A stretch of 64,000 nucleotides of DNA from Orbilia blumenaviensis (GCA_036872755.1 JAVHNS010000008.1:930001-994000); one strand, 5' to 3'; positions 1-12,490 are shown, counted from the first letter of the stretch. Notes: generated from the sequence alone by a model not told the origin. Program-made: numbers and translations.

Positions 1-332
1 ATTCTTTAGGAGGCCTTTGGGGGAGGTTTGAGGCATGCCTAGGTGCTATAGGTATTTTGGAGGGGGTTGGATTTTGGGATGGTATATGATACTGATGCTT
101 TGGAAGGAGGGTATATATAGAGGGGAGGGTTGGGCTACTTTTTTAAACCTCTGATAGTATAGTACTCGATATCATTACATCTCTGTTCGAAATTGTCTCG
201 AGTATAACGCTGGTGTATAAGCCCCTAAAGTGTCGTCCTCGTTCTTCTTAGCCTTCTCTTTTATAAAGACTTTACTTTACATACTATAGGAAATAAAATA
301 GTTATTGTTTCCCTAAGATACTATATATCACA
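1..332 (+). promoter_or_regulatory. Upstream region of the metzincin/lectin gene
   Basis: No gene is seen here. A TATA-like stretch (TATATATA) lies at 112-119, about 215 bp before the ATG at 333. The region is AT-rich close to the start codon. Its promoter role is inferred from position only. Confidence 0.35.
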
Positions 333-2523
333 ATGTCCTGCCCCACCACTCCAGAAGACGAAATCCGAAAACAGGTCTGCCTCCAGCTAGACCAGCCCAA
401 CGGTAGCCCAGAACCATGGAAAGCCGGACAAACCATCACCGTAACATTTTTCCACGACCCAGCGCAGGATTCCACAAAGCTGAATACAATGACACCCCGG
501 TTTCGCCATCTGGTCGAACACTACGCCCGGATGTGGGAGAGATGGACGAATCTCAAATTCAAGTTCGTGGATAGTGATGATGCCGATGTTAGGATTACTT
601 CTTTGAAGGATGGTATTGCTACTTTTACTATTTTTTATTATTTGGAGAATAGAAGCTAAATCATAGAAACATAGGATCCTACTCCACCATCGGCCCCACC
701 GCCCAAAACTGCGCTTATAAGGACCGCAGAACCATGAACCTCGACTGCGACGGCAACGACCCAGTAACTTCCTTCTCAAGCACAGTATCCCACCAATTCG
801 GACACGTAATCGGGTTGAAACACCATCCGCAATATCCATTCCATTGGATCCCAAACGCAGTGATCGATTGGTATCAAAATAACACTCTATGGAGAAAACC
901 AGAGATCGAACGCGGGTTTTACAATTTCGAAAACAATGCTGCTTCCTGTAGCAGGTGGGATTCGGGGAGTATTATGAATTATTATGTAGGGAAGGGGTGG
1001 AATACGGAGGGGGTTGTGGGGGAGAGAGGAAAGGTGATTTCGGAGATGGATAGGGAGGTGGTTGGGGGGATGTATCCGTTTGGTGGTTCGCCGGGTTTGT
1101 ATATCTCTTCCCCCTGATATATACTAATTAAATTAATTAATTAATGAGGGACTGTATATGTGCTAACATGGACGTTAAAATTCCAAAGAAACGGGTGCTG
1201 GCGCGGATAAATTATTGGACAGGACTTCGTATGCGGTCGTTGAAGCCTATGAATATAGGAACGGGAAGATTTATCTGGTAAGTCCATCTTCTAAAGAACA
1301 CACACACCCCTCCTTAAAAATTTTTAAGCTTAAAAAAGCTGATAATTATGTAATATGGTGTGTGGTATACAGAACCTCTTCTGCCAATCCGAATCCTACA
1401 GTCTCTACAAAATGACCTACCTCTTCAAAGTCGGAAATCCCAAGCTTCTAGACCCGGAGTGGGAAACCGAGCGTATAGCCCTTCCACTCTACGGCAGTGC
1501 CGCTCCAGCCCCGGCTACGCCTTTGACGGCGGTGAAGTACAGCATGGACGATTATAAACAGGTCGTGCATATGTTCTATCTCGATAGGGAGAATAATATC
1601 CGAGACTGTGTGTTTGTGAACGGAGAGTTGAAGGATACGAATAACTTGAATGTCAAAGTTGCGTCCTACAGCAGACTTAGCGCTATTACCTGGCGAGGGA
1701 AGGATGAAGACCATATCAGGTACATAAATAAATATACCAATCCCTTTCATATAGTTTATACTCTTTAGTATAATCGCTAACCTTAACTCCCACGAAAAGA
1801 CTCTACTACCAATCCGAACACGACGACCACATCCAAGAACTAATCGGAACCGCAAAATGGAACGGCACAGGCCCCACCACAACCTGGCGTATGGGCGCCT
1901 ACATCAACCTCGGAAACGAATCCCCCTTACCAGGCTCCGACCTCTCATTCGTAAACCTCACCTGGGACACACCCTGCATCCGCGGATTCTTCCAAACCTC
2001 CACAGGCGCGATCAAACAATGTCAATATACAAACGATAACTGGAACATCCTCCCAAACTGGATGATATACGACATCCCATACGCCACATCATTCACAGCA
2101 AAGGTCCATGACAAAGGAAAACCGGAGAGTCAGAAGGCTGTGTTATACTTCAAAGGTAGAAGGTACGCCGGCGCGGATGAACAGTATATATTCAAAGCGG
2201 TACCGGGGTCCGGTGAACCTGAGGCAGAGATCCCATGCTCCGCGAGGGTTTCGATAGATTCGAGAATGGCGTTTGTATCCAGCGACAGCGGGTTTAGGTT
2301 GTTTTCTACCACGGATGGGAAGTTGATGGAGTGGGCTTCACCTGCCAAAGTGGATGATTTTGAAAATCCTAGGGTGTTGAGGATTCATTGGAGTTCGATT
2401 TTGGGACAAGGTGGGAAGAATGAGGGGTGGGGTGATGAGGGGGGGTTAGTTGAGCCGAGTAAACCGGGGCCGCCGGTTAGTTCTGGTGGGGGCTCTTGGG
2501 GTGATGGCGGAAGTTCTTGGTAG
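333..2523 (+). CDS. Metzincin-like (degenerate active site) and fucose-lectin-like fusion protein
   Basis: Five exons, 333..612, 675..1098, 1223..1277, 1373..1719 and 1800..2523, join in frame to a 609-residue protein. Residues ~25-230 look like the fungal zincin family: GSYSTIG (94-100), TMNL, then HQFGHVIGLKH at 133-143 and a Met-turn SIMNYY at 192-197. The three zinc histidines (133, 137, 143) are present, but the catalytic Glu of HExxHxxGxxH is Gln134 (codon CAA). Residues ~240-590 resemble fungal fucose-specific lectin propellers (SYAVVEAY, VHMFYLD, LYYQSE, GAYINLG, RGFFQ). The tail is rich in Gly, Ser and Trp. There is no signal peptide, so the protein is probably intracellular or unconventionally exported. 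As written it should bind zinc and perhaps glycans but lack normal peptidase activity; the function is inferred. The lectin assignment is less certain than the metzincin fold. Confidence 0.8.
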
Positions 2524-2866
2524 GAGTTTAGTGCTTATCCGATTTGCTGGATTAATGGCCGAAGGGTTTGAATAGTGTTTTTATCCAATTATCTTGGTTT
2601 TCCATATCGAAGAACGTTTCCCTCTCATTTTCATTCATCTGCTCCGGACCTTCAATGACAATGAATACTTGCAATTTGTGCTTCAAACCTATCTCTAAGC
2701 TTTAAATTGAAGAGACGCTCCTAGCTGTTTCTAGAGTCTTTCTACGTATGTCTAAGGCCAGCCAAGAGGACCGGTCCCTTAGACGCTTTGTGATAGCCTT
2801 CGTCTTGTCGCTAGGTCAAGCCTGCATGAACTCCACATGCATAAAAGATATATTTTCAAGTGTAAA
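2524..2866. other. Intergenic, no gene seen
   Basis: AT-rich 3' flank of the preceding gene. No coding pattern, RNA gene or obvious repeat is seen before the MITE-like element. Confidence 0.5.
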
Positions 2867-3296
2867 CTAGTACTGTGGCGGCCAAAATGCGTCAAAAACG
2901 ATATATGATACAAACCGTGCAAAACACATATATTGCAACTTAGGCGAGGCATAAGTGTGTTAAATTTTCATAATTATGCACTGATTCATAATTATTCTAC
3001 TTACCCCGACCATTTAACACACGTACAGTTATATTTATCAATAGAAAAAAGAATTAGCCTGAACCTTTCGCCGCTTGGCTATCTAGCTATCTGGCTGTCA
3101 GGCTTCTCTCCAGTCTCTGACTAAGCTAGTTAGTGGGAAGCTAATAGCGGGCTAATGGCAGGCTGATGATTGAACATAATTGTGAAAATTTAACACAATT
3201 ATGCCTCGCTTATAGCTTATAATATAGGTGTTTTGCACGGTTTGTATTATATATCGTTTCGACATATTGTGGCCACCATATTGTACCAACTTATCT
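2867..3296. mobile_element. MITE-like element with long terminal inverted repeats
   Basis: The segment ~2870-2978 is repeated in inverted orientation at ~3175-3293. Positions 2899-2927 match the reverse complement of 3229-3257 at 28 of 29 bases. Positions 2943-2978 match the reverse complement of 3175 onward with three differences, and the outer parts (around GTGGCGGCC and GGCCACCAT) also pair imperfectly. About 195 bp separate the arms and contain no credible ORF. The 8-mer AGTGTAAA occurs at 2859-2866 and 3297-3304, directly flanking the element, as an 8-bp target duplication would (the size used by hAT elements). A non-autonomous foldback/MITE is inferred; the superfamily is uncertain because the outermost bases of the arms are poorly matched. 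Confidence 0.6.
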
Positions 3297-3552
3297 AGTG
3301 TAAATAATAATAAAATCCTGGAATTCCTAAAAGCACCGTGGCCATGCATGCGCATGGGGGGGGGGGGTTCGAAAAACCGTTGTCGAAAGCTAGGACCGAA
3401 ACCCCATTGCAAACTAACACGAAAACAACACAATTTATGCACAGTTTTTGCATTCTCGAACAGGGATTTAACTAACTGGGGCTTGCGTTGCTGGCGACCA
3501 TAATGAGGCTGTGGGGAGGCCTGTGGGCGCCAAGAGCATCTATAAAAGGGTG
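3297..3552. other. Leader region of the F-box-like gene
   Basis: Short stretch between the MITE-like element and the F-box-like gene. It contains an 11-base G run at 3357-3367. No gene is seen, although the frame of the following gene stays open upstream of its first ATG, so an additional 5' exon cannot be excluded. Confidence 0.4.
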
Positions 3553-5250
3553 ATGATGGGCGACCTGGGTTTAACTGCGACTACGGTGGTAGTATCGAGC
3601 CCGGAGAACCATCCCCTTAAAAAAAAAAAAAAAAACCCCGTTCTACCGAATCCCAAAGAACTGATGAAAGGCACACTTCGGAACCGTATTTCAAGATTCT
3701 TCGACGGGCTTAAGGGGGGTCCCGGGGTCCAGCAAAGGCCAGGAAAACCGAAGCCGATAAAGGCGCTACCACCACATTTTGATCCCACGTTCCCCTTGGA
3801 AACTTTACCTTTCGATATAAAGTATGCCTTGTTGGAAACGGTGGGTGGCGTCGACTACGATGCATTTGTCGCACTCATAATCGCGTCTCGTGCATACCAT
3901 GAAGTGTTCACGCAGCATAAACGGGCGCTGAACCGGGTCGCGCTTTGGTACGACGCTTTGAGATATAAAGAAGAGAGTTTCCTTTTGGCTGCCGTCTACG
4001 ACGGCCTCTTGGATATCGATCAGCCTTGTTCGGTTGAGCAGTCGGAAAGAATTGAAGATGGGTATAATGACGCTCTAGACCTGGGAAGTTCCTCCGCGTT
4101 GGAACCATGGTATTACGCGGTTGTGAGGGAAGGAGGCGAAGAGATGGAAAGTAAGATATTGGAAAATCATGTAATGGTCAGACGATTCGCCAACATTTTT
4201 ATAAGACGGGCAATGTTTCCGCGGTTGATGAGAAGGATACAAGAATGGGAAGAGAGCCAAACGACAACAGCAAAGAGTAAAAAGAAACAAGAACCATCTC
4301 GAAAGCTTGGTATTAACAGGAGTGTCGAACAATTGTGCCCCAACGAACCACCTGCGACGTCTACAGAGAGGCGTAGGATAATCAAAACGATATACCATCT
4401 CTCAGCTTTTATTCTAATCTTTTACTCCCGAGTACGTGCTCACAGACCTATCGATTATATACGCGGAACTATCAAATTCATCTTGTCATGGGGCTACTGG
4501 GAAACAAAAGCTGTTGAAATGTTTGTCGCATGGCTGGCGATGGAATTTAATCCTTTGTTTTACAAACTTTACAGGCAAGCGAGGTGGTGGTGGGCATGGA
4601 ACGAACATAGTCCGAATTCAAATGATGGTGAGAATAATAATCCAAGTCCTTTTCCATCTATATCTGCGCATCCATACCCATCGCTTCAACTCTTAAATTT
4701 TTAAAAAAAATTTGGGGCCAGGTACATTGTTAAGCTAACAATAATGATTCAAGACTACTATTCCAACACGACTGAACCAGAAGCTTGGGAAGAACACTAC
4801 ACCTGTTCATTATTCGCTCTACTAGTTCACGAGTTCCCATTTCATGCAGCAGAGTGGCTCAGTTCCTCCAACTCGAATTGGAACTATTGGCATCCTCCAG
4901 CAGCCCGCTTCGAGGCAATGGCCGATTGGACTTCAAACTTGAACATCCGAATTGACATTGGCGCGTCGAATTGGATGATATCCAGACTTTTATATTATGC
5001 AAATAAACCGGATACACCTGCGTCTGAACTGAAAACTAGACGGATTGGTATGAAGGGTCGAGAATGGTTTGTGACTACTGATGGGTTTCTTTCAGCCTGT
5101 AAGTTTGAACCGGGACGCGAATATTTATGGGGGAGGCTGAATAGCCAGGAATTGGATTCTTGGATGCTTCTTTGGGATGATTGGAGACTTGAAAGATGGG
5201 GGTATGTTTTTCCGAGAATTGGGGGGTCTGCTGCTGGCCTTAGGAGTTAG
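3553..5250 (+). CDS. F-box-like domain protein, unknown target
   Basis: Two exons, 3553..4627 and 4754..5250, join in frame (GT 4628, AG 4753, with a CTAAC branch just before) to a 523-residue protein. The first in-frame ATG is 3553. About 75 residues in, LPFDIKYALLETV followed by YDAFVALIIASRAYHEVF has the spacing of a fungal F-box with its downstream helix, and a Trp-rich remainder follows (WWWAW, WNYWHPP, LLWDDWRLERWGY). Such proteins normally recruit substrates to SCF ubiquitin ligases through Skp1; the substrate here is unknown. A run of 17 A (3619-3635) encodes five Lys close to the N terminus, an unusually slippage-prone tract inside a gene. If the start lies after this tract, M at ~3664 is the alternative. 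Confidence 0.65.
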
Positions 5251-5391
5251 GATTTTGAATTTTTATGTTCATGCAAGAATTCAGTAGTATTTGCTCAGAA
5301 AAGAAAACACCATTTATAAACTTCGTCAACGTATGTGTAAACTACCTAACCGTAAACTAGCTATCGATGAAACATCCCAATCAAACTATCA

Positions 5392-8300
5392 CTACAAGTC
5401 AATAGACAGGATTCCTTCTTCAATCTCATCCCACAATTTCTTGAAGATACCCTCCACGAACTTCTTGGCATCACCGAGTGTAAAGTCGGTGCTGAAGTCT
5501 ATTCTCTTATTAGCGACATCACCAATAATCCTGGCGGTGAATCGGCCATCCTTATGCAAGGCGCCCAGTTGTGCTGTCATGATAATGGTCTCGATGTCGA
5601 ACAGATTGCCGAGAGCCTTAGCTGCCCATTGAGCGACACGAAGGCCGGTCTTAGAGCCCTTCTCGACAGCATCGACACCCTTTCGTAGAAGGTCCATATC
5701 GCCGATGTTCTCCTTGGCGATCTTCAAAGCCTTCTGGGCAGTGGTAAAGGCGATATACTCAGCGGTTTGCATGAGACCATCGACGCCCCTCTGCAACCCA
5801 GAGAGCAATTCGTTAGATTCCCTAAGGTATCTGTCCAAGGCCTCCTCTGCGAGCTTCCAGATTTTCAATTCATTTCCAGCAGTCTTGGTGAACTGGAGAC
5901 CTTGCTGAGCTCCATCAATAAGACCGTTTTGAGCGGCGATAACGCCCTGAAGAGTTGAGCTGGCGCCATCGATGGCGGCCTTGCCTGTAATCTTGGCCGC
6001 TTCGAGGGATCCACGAGCGGTAAACATGGCGCCCTCTGCGAGTTTGTAGCCAGGTCCTTGGACGATAGCCTTTGCACCGCTAAGAACTGCGCTTGCGGTT
6101 TCGAACGCAGCTTTCTTGGCTATTTGATGCATATACGTTAATAATCCATCACATGTTAGATAAGAAGCTCTCGGATTAAGACTCACCTGCATATTCGGCG
6201 GCGATTGGGGTCATTTCAAAGCCAAGCTTGATCTTATTGAAAACATTGGCCTTGTCAATTTGGCGCTGCTTATCGTTCATTCTCCGTGTAACATCGTTCA
6301 ATTGGTCTGAAAAAATGAAGTTAGCGAATTGTTCATGCTTGCTTTGCGATAGCGTACGTACTGAGTTTGTCATTGACAGTATTCTGTGCCTTTTCAATAT
6401 CCTTAGCAGCGTTACCGAACCTACGGTCCATATCTTGTTCGGCATTGATCAAAATCTGCTGCTTCGAACTGATATCTCTATCGACGTCACCTTTAGTCTT
6501 TTCAAGTGTTCCTCGAGCCTTGCCAATCTCAGACGCGGCAGTTATTTGTGTTTGTTCGAGCTTCCGGGTGGCTCTATCGACAGCGGCATCATATTCTCCC
6601 TTGGACCTCCTGACATCCTCTTTCAATTGATTAACACGGTTGGTTTGTGCGGTCTTTGCATCGTTGAAGGACTTGTTGACACTATTAGACTTGGCTTGCC
6701 ATGCTGCCTGTGCTTTTGCGAGATCGGCTTCCGCTGCTCTGACACCTTCAGCAAATGCCTTCTCAGCACGATCCAACGATGCCCTAGCTTCGTTAAAGCT
6801 CTGGGTGGCGGCGTATTGTGCAGCCATGAATTGGGCATTAACTTGGGCCATAACATAGTTGACAATTTCTTGTTGCATACGAGCTTCGACATCGAACTCA
6901 ACACCACCAAGTCCCTTTTTGGCGGCAGCGCCCTTGATCTTGTTACGAGCTTTGCCTTTGGCGGTCATCTTGAAAAGATCACTGAAGGCCATTTCTGCAT
7001 CGAACTCGAGAAGCATTTCTCCCTTGCCTTGCTGAAGAGCATTCAAGTAGAGCGCAGCGAGGATTGGACCAAGCTTGGCTTCTCCGTCGAAGAAGACCTT
7101 ATGGGTAGTAGCTGTCATCTCGATATCGAGGACAAGGTTCTGGCCTCGTCGACCGCGAACAGATAGTGGACCAAGCTCAAATGCATCTAGAGCGCCCTTG
7201 ATTGCTACACCTGTTCCACCCATTGTGCAAGCCATCGAAGCTCTCTTTCCGAAGGCTAAAATAGATCCACTGGCAGAGAACCCTGGTGGGAAGTATCTCG
7301 TACCGATGGTGACACCGGAAGACATATACATCGACATTTCCTCGAAGGTCAAGAAATCTGAATCTGGCTGAGGGAGATCCAACTTTGTGACCTTTCGGGC
7401 AAAGTCTACGATATCTTCGATACCAAGATTCTTGACATTACCACTGATGAGAAGCTCGCCTGGGTTTTCGCTAATGGCAAGGGCGACTGAAGCCTGTGTT
7501 TTGCCAAGTTTGATACCTCCCGTGATTGCGAGACTGCTTGGAGTACCAGTTGAGAAGAAGACGGCATAGATGATACCCATCTGGAGAGCAAGGTCTCCAA
7601 TCTCGAGCTGGTCGCTGATACCAAGCGGGTTCTTCCAGTAGCCCAACATCTCTCCGTAACCATTAGCACCAATCATGTCAGCATTGAGACCGAAGGCGAA
7701 ACGCAGAGGATCAATTTGGTTGGGGACAATGAGATCAAAGCCAGACTTGAGGGCAAGGGCCGGGCCGTTATCCGTGACCTTGATACCCAAAGTGAATGGT
7801 GTTGGGCGAAGGTTGGAATTCTTCATGACCATCTACAGTAAAAGATGATTGTTAGCAGACTATCTCATGAAGGCCTTCCCAGGAGGAAGTACTTACCACT
7901 GCATTGTCATTTGGCATTATAATATCTAATCCTAGCAATCCACTGGTATAGTATGCTTTGAGGGTCAAAGCTGGATTACGAGAACGAGTCAAACTATCGA
8001 TCTCGTCGATACTGTCAAAGGCAGCAAGTAGCTGGACACCCTTTGTGACTGCATAGTTGTAGGTATTGAGGAAACCAGGTGGTGTAATAGCATTGCCGCT
8101 GCTGGCCATGAATGCGATATTCCTGAGACTAAAGTTGAGGAAGGAGCCTTCGAGCGCTGGCATAAGTTTGCTAGCCTTGAGGCCATTCTTATCCTTTAGT
8201 TCTCCGTACACAACCCAAGCTTTCTGAGAAGCACCCGGTGCTCCAACTCCGGGAGTGGAACCCGCGGCAGATTTGCTGAAGAACAAACCAGCAGATATGT

Positions 8301-9988
8301 CCAAGTCGCCAAATGTGACATTTCCGCTGATGGAGAAGCTTGCGGGGAGTGGACGGGCAACTGCATTTGGAGAAGCAGACTTCGAGGCCGATAGTGGGAT
8401 GGTGATATTGATAGCAGCCTGTGTGATAGTAACTTCGCCAATGTGCACATTGTTGATAGCGCCAAAGATGGAAATTCCGGCCTTTCCGATGGCAATTCTC
8501 GCAGTTGTAGATGTGTAGCCATCAACAACAACTGTACCGGCCAGGACGATACCAGTAAGACTAGAAAGCTCGAATTGGAGGTCTTGGAATACAACATCGA
8601 AGTCTGGCTCTTCCAGATCAACGTTGAATAGCTTTTCTACAGCATAGATAAGATCGTCGAGAGTAAAGTTCTTTAGCCATGCTGTGAGTTTGGTCTCGAT
8701 GGGGTTGTGGGATCCAGAGATATAGAATTCCATATCACCGAAATTCATCAAAGCGGTAATCCCGAAGGAGATATTTTTCGCATTAGGATTCGTAGTAGGG
8801 ATCCTGGCGTGCATTTCAACGTTGTAAATCTATCGTGCGGCCTCTTTGTTAGATCTATATATTATACGGCTTTCACGTTTGCATGCCACAAATTCCAAAG
8901 GATTTGAAACTTACATCGAAGTCCCTAATACCCAAAGCATCTTCCCAAGGAAGATCGCCAACGACGTCGAGGGCAAGATTAATATAGCCAGAGGACTGGC
9001 GGACGATGAGCGACATCTCCAACGGAGTGACACTACCAGGCAGATGCATAAGCGCTGTACCCATGAACCCCCAGCCGAATCTCCAAACATCCTTGGGCTT
9101 TGGCATATAAACCAACTCCCTGTTAGCAGTAAGTTGTACTCCGAGAGTAACAATTTCTAAGCTTCCAATGTTGACAGAAACATTCTCGAGCATACCCCAA
9201 ACATTAAGCCCTGGGGGACGGGGAGCCTTAGTCCAATCGTATGAATTAGACACGAGAGCCTTCATATGCAGGGCAGGCCTGGTCTGTCCAAAAACATCCC
9301 TAAGGATGTCGCTGACTGGTTGCAGAGGGCCACTGAACACTATATCGGTGTCAAGCCACATTCCCGGCATAGTTGTCGCAGTCATGCCACTAACGTAGCT
9401 GAGTTGGACATTCTCAAGCTGGATAGCATTGAGGTCTTCGTTGTCCGCAAAGTGTGGAATAAGCTTTCCCAAGCTCAGGGAATCCGCAACTTTAACATAT
9501 TCTCGGACCCAAGTAATATGGGAAACTGCGGTTCCGTAGTTTATATAGAGTCTTGTTCCAGGTATGGCACCGAAGAGCTTCTTTAATTTACCACTAAGGA
9601 CGAAGCCAGATGGCAGAGCTTCTCCAGCAAGGAAACTTGGAATCCTTTCTACTGGGACAAAAGCTTCCTTTCCGTCCTCTCCCATGTATACCAAAGCGAC
9701 ATCGGATAGCTCAGCTCCGTTGACGTCGAGGATGAGTTCCTCTTCATCTTCGGCATGTGATGCAATGTCATTGAGAACATTGGCAGCAGGAAGTTGGTCT
9801 GGAGGAACAGATTGAGCTGTCACAACCGGAGCGGCTACACTATCTGTGACAAGTGTAACTGGAGGTTCTGTGCTTGTAGCTAACAGTGCACTGATGGCTG
9901 GGGTAAGGAGAATGGCTGTCTTCTCGTTAGGAGTAGCGTCAAGGGATGCCGGCGGCGGAATAGGGATAACGGCTTCAACCGCAGCCAT
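5392..9988 (-). CDS. Giant orphan protein: beta-rich repeats plus long amphipathic/coiled-coil C terminus
   Basis: Five exons on the minus strand, 9988..8915, 8829..7897, 7832..6362, 6306..6187 and 6119..5392, splice in frame to 1441 residues. Residues 1-95 are Pro/Ala-rich then acidic, with no signal peptide. Residues ~100-950 are predicted beta-rich by eye and contain at least five copies of a hydrophobic-x-(I/F)-G-(S/D/E)-(L/M/V) motif, at 272 (VNIGSLEI), 386 (MNFGDMEF), 486 (VHIGEVTI), 529 (VTFGDLDI) and 745 (LEIGDLAL). Residues ~995-1200 form a long Ala/Lys/Glu/Gln coiled coil. The last ~240 residues are Ala/Gly-rich amphipathic helices resembling apolipoprotein or LEA repeats (e.g. AAKITGKAAIDGAS). 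I do not recognise the family. Lipid, membrane or large-assembly binding is a guess from the helix character. The good splice sites and intact frame argue for a real, expressed gene. Confidence 0.8.
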
Positions 9989-12490
9989 TTTGTTTTTGTT
10001 GAAATATGTATAGGATATTAAAATATTACTAAATAAAAGTTCAGAATAAAGAATAACAAGGTAAGTGGAAATGCAAAGGCCAGTATTTGAATTATGAGAG
10101 GTATGGATAAGGTGAAGTGTATTTTTCCTAAGAAGTGTGTGAGATAAATTGCAAGTTATATGTGGGATAGTGTTTATAGACAATGGAGGAATATAGACGG
10201 CCCTAACTTGGTATATATAAAAAATACTAAAAGATGCCAGACAATGAAAATACTTTCAAGGAATGGCCGCCTAAGTCACAAAATAGCCTTTAGCTTCTCG
10301 TATACATATTCAAACGTAAGATAACTATCTCGCTTGTAGAATGGTCAACTGGTTAGCTAATTGATGAATTGATCAGATGTAATATTTCAAAAGCACTGTA
10401 TCGATGCAAATGCACCCTAACAGAGGCCAGCCGTAGCTATGCAGCTTGCATGTTACCGAGCTGAAATTGCTTATGCAACCCTGCACCGTATATTACATTG
10501 CATACTAGTATCGACGATAATTCTCCATGTCAAAACGACAATGTCGCTCAGCCCAATCAAGCCAAGTTATGCCTAGGGACCCGCCAAGAACCAATAACTT
10601 CAAGACATCTGACGATAAGTTAGCGCAAGAAACTTTCTTTCAGCTTTATAGAATCTCGCTAAGAATAATTCGGCTAGATAGGGCTGTAGTTTAGGATCCC
10701 GGCCCTGAACCTCAATGGAGACGGTTAAGTTTGTTAATTGAAGTGGAGCCCGATCGAATAATTCATCTATGCAACAGGATGCTATGATCATGAGACAATG
10801 GTCGTGTTGGCAACCAACCAACCAACCAAAGCTGCAGATGAACTTTTCAAACTACGCGGTCAATTCACGCCGCATCCGTACGAGCTGGCCGAGGAAAACA
10901 TGCATACTAATATTCAATACACCGTGCACCCTGGATGTCTCGCGGTTCGGTATTTCTTTACGGATCGGTAGGGTTTTAGCTCCAAATTCTACCGTTTGCC
11001 GCGGGGTTGTAACGTTATTTACAATCTGTCTGTTAGATCCCTCCCTTAGCCGTTAGCCGGCATCTATTTTCACCCACATGTCTCCACAAAATACCACAAC
11101 CCCGCATGGACCGTGCCGCTGCACCAGAATCTTAATTTTTCGTCCCAACAAAATATCACCAAGCCCTCGCTTTTTCTTACTCCTTGAGGAAGCATTCCGC
11201 GAAGGTATGATGCAATCAGGATGCAAGGTATGGCGTCTAGAACAAAAAGAAGCACAATGTTGCATTACTAACCCTTTGGATAAATTCCGACTTCGCTTCG
11301 GCGCGACGGAACATCGCTTGCCTTCCCTTGTTTGACAAATCGGGTGCCATGCATGGACCCACAGGGCTGAACAGTCAGCATGGGCATGGGTTGAGGAGCT
11401 CGGAACCAAATGCTCCAGAACGCAGCTTGCATGGACGACTTCAACCTGATTGGATGTGGGTTCTGCAGAAAAAGTCCTTAATGCTAGTAGAGTCCAACTG
11501 ACAGATTGGGGCTGACCAATATTACCAGTTACACAATACACCGGCGGGGGATTTCTACTGTACGAAATATCGCCAAGTTTACCTAACAATAGCTGAGTTT
11601 TTCATTATCGCTTCGAAAGTACATTTCGCGAGTGAACACATCTATATGCATATTAGGTTCCAGCTATAATTATAGTAAATCAAGGATTATGATAGAACCT
11701 CGTTAGCCTTATGTACTCCTAGTATAGGGCTGAAGAAAATGCTGACTTATCACATGGAAATAATTTTGGGGTCTAGGATGAAACATCGGCAATTAACAGG
11801 CTGAATGGGCTGGGTTTCTCTGAAGCCGGGTGCTAGACCTCAATTGTAGGCGTCTGCAGGCAATATGCATCGCTGTTGGCCGTTGCAACAAAAAAAGAAA
11901 GGAAAGGAAAACTATCAGCTGGTCTACGGAACACTACAGTATTTCGAGTTTATGCAATGCAGAGCTAGTTTCATTTACCAGGATGGGGTATTGCAATGAA
12001 TCGAGTGGACCAGTCGACTAATTACCTAGGTAGCTCGTAAAATTAAACGTCTAGCATCTAACCGACCCGTAGGTAAGTAGTGGTTGTGTATTGTGAAGAA
12101 TACAGGTAGTGATAGCCATCTGATTCCGCCATAGCGTTGGGAGCTGGTCTCGTAATGGGAGCTATCTTCGGTCTATTCGGGGAGCTGGTGTCGAAAACCG
12201 TTAATTTCCAGGACACAAGAGTAAACTCATACTCTATCCATGAAAATATTTTATATATATCGTGTCAACATCCACTTCCTTGGGCTCCAAATTCCTGCAC
12301 CACCACAAATCCATAGCTTCAACAGACCAGAAACCCACCCACCCACAGATTATATAACCTCCCACCTTCTATTTTATATTTAAGCGCTTATAATAATATC
12401 TAATTCCTTGTTAAAAACCAAAAACCAAACTCGATTTTCTTAATTGTTTAATTGAACCTTTAACGTTATAACATCCCTTAAACCGCGACC
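9989..12490. other. Intergenic, no gene seen
   Basis: This separates the divergent starts of the giant orphan (minus) and the 883-residue orphan (plus), so both promoters lie here. The last 200 bp before 12491 are C/A-rich then AT-rich, as in fungal leaders. Short open frames around 10.6-11.6 kb lack splice context or recognisable protein character. Confidence 0.5.

Noticed and set aside
6228..7166. 312-codon open frame on the plus strand
   Set aside because: Fully antisense to the coiled-coil exon of the giant minus-strand gene; Leu/Ser/Cys-rich composition typical of an antisense shadow.
11053..11589. 178-codon minus-strand open frame
   Set aside because: No domain, no splice context, odd Cys/Arg-rich composition; likely chance.
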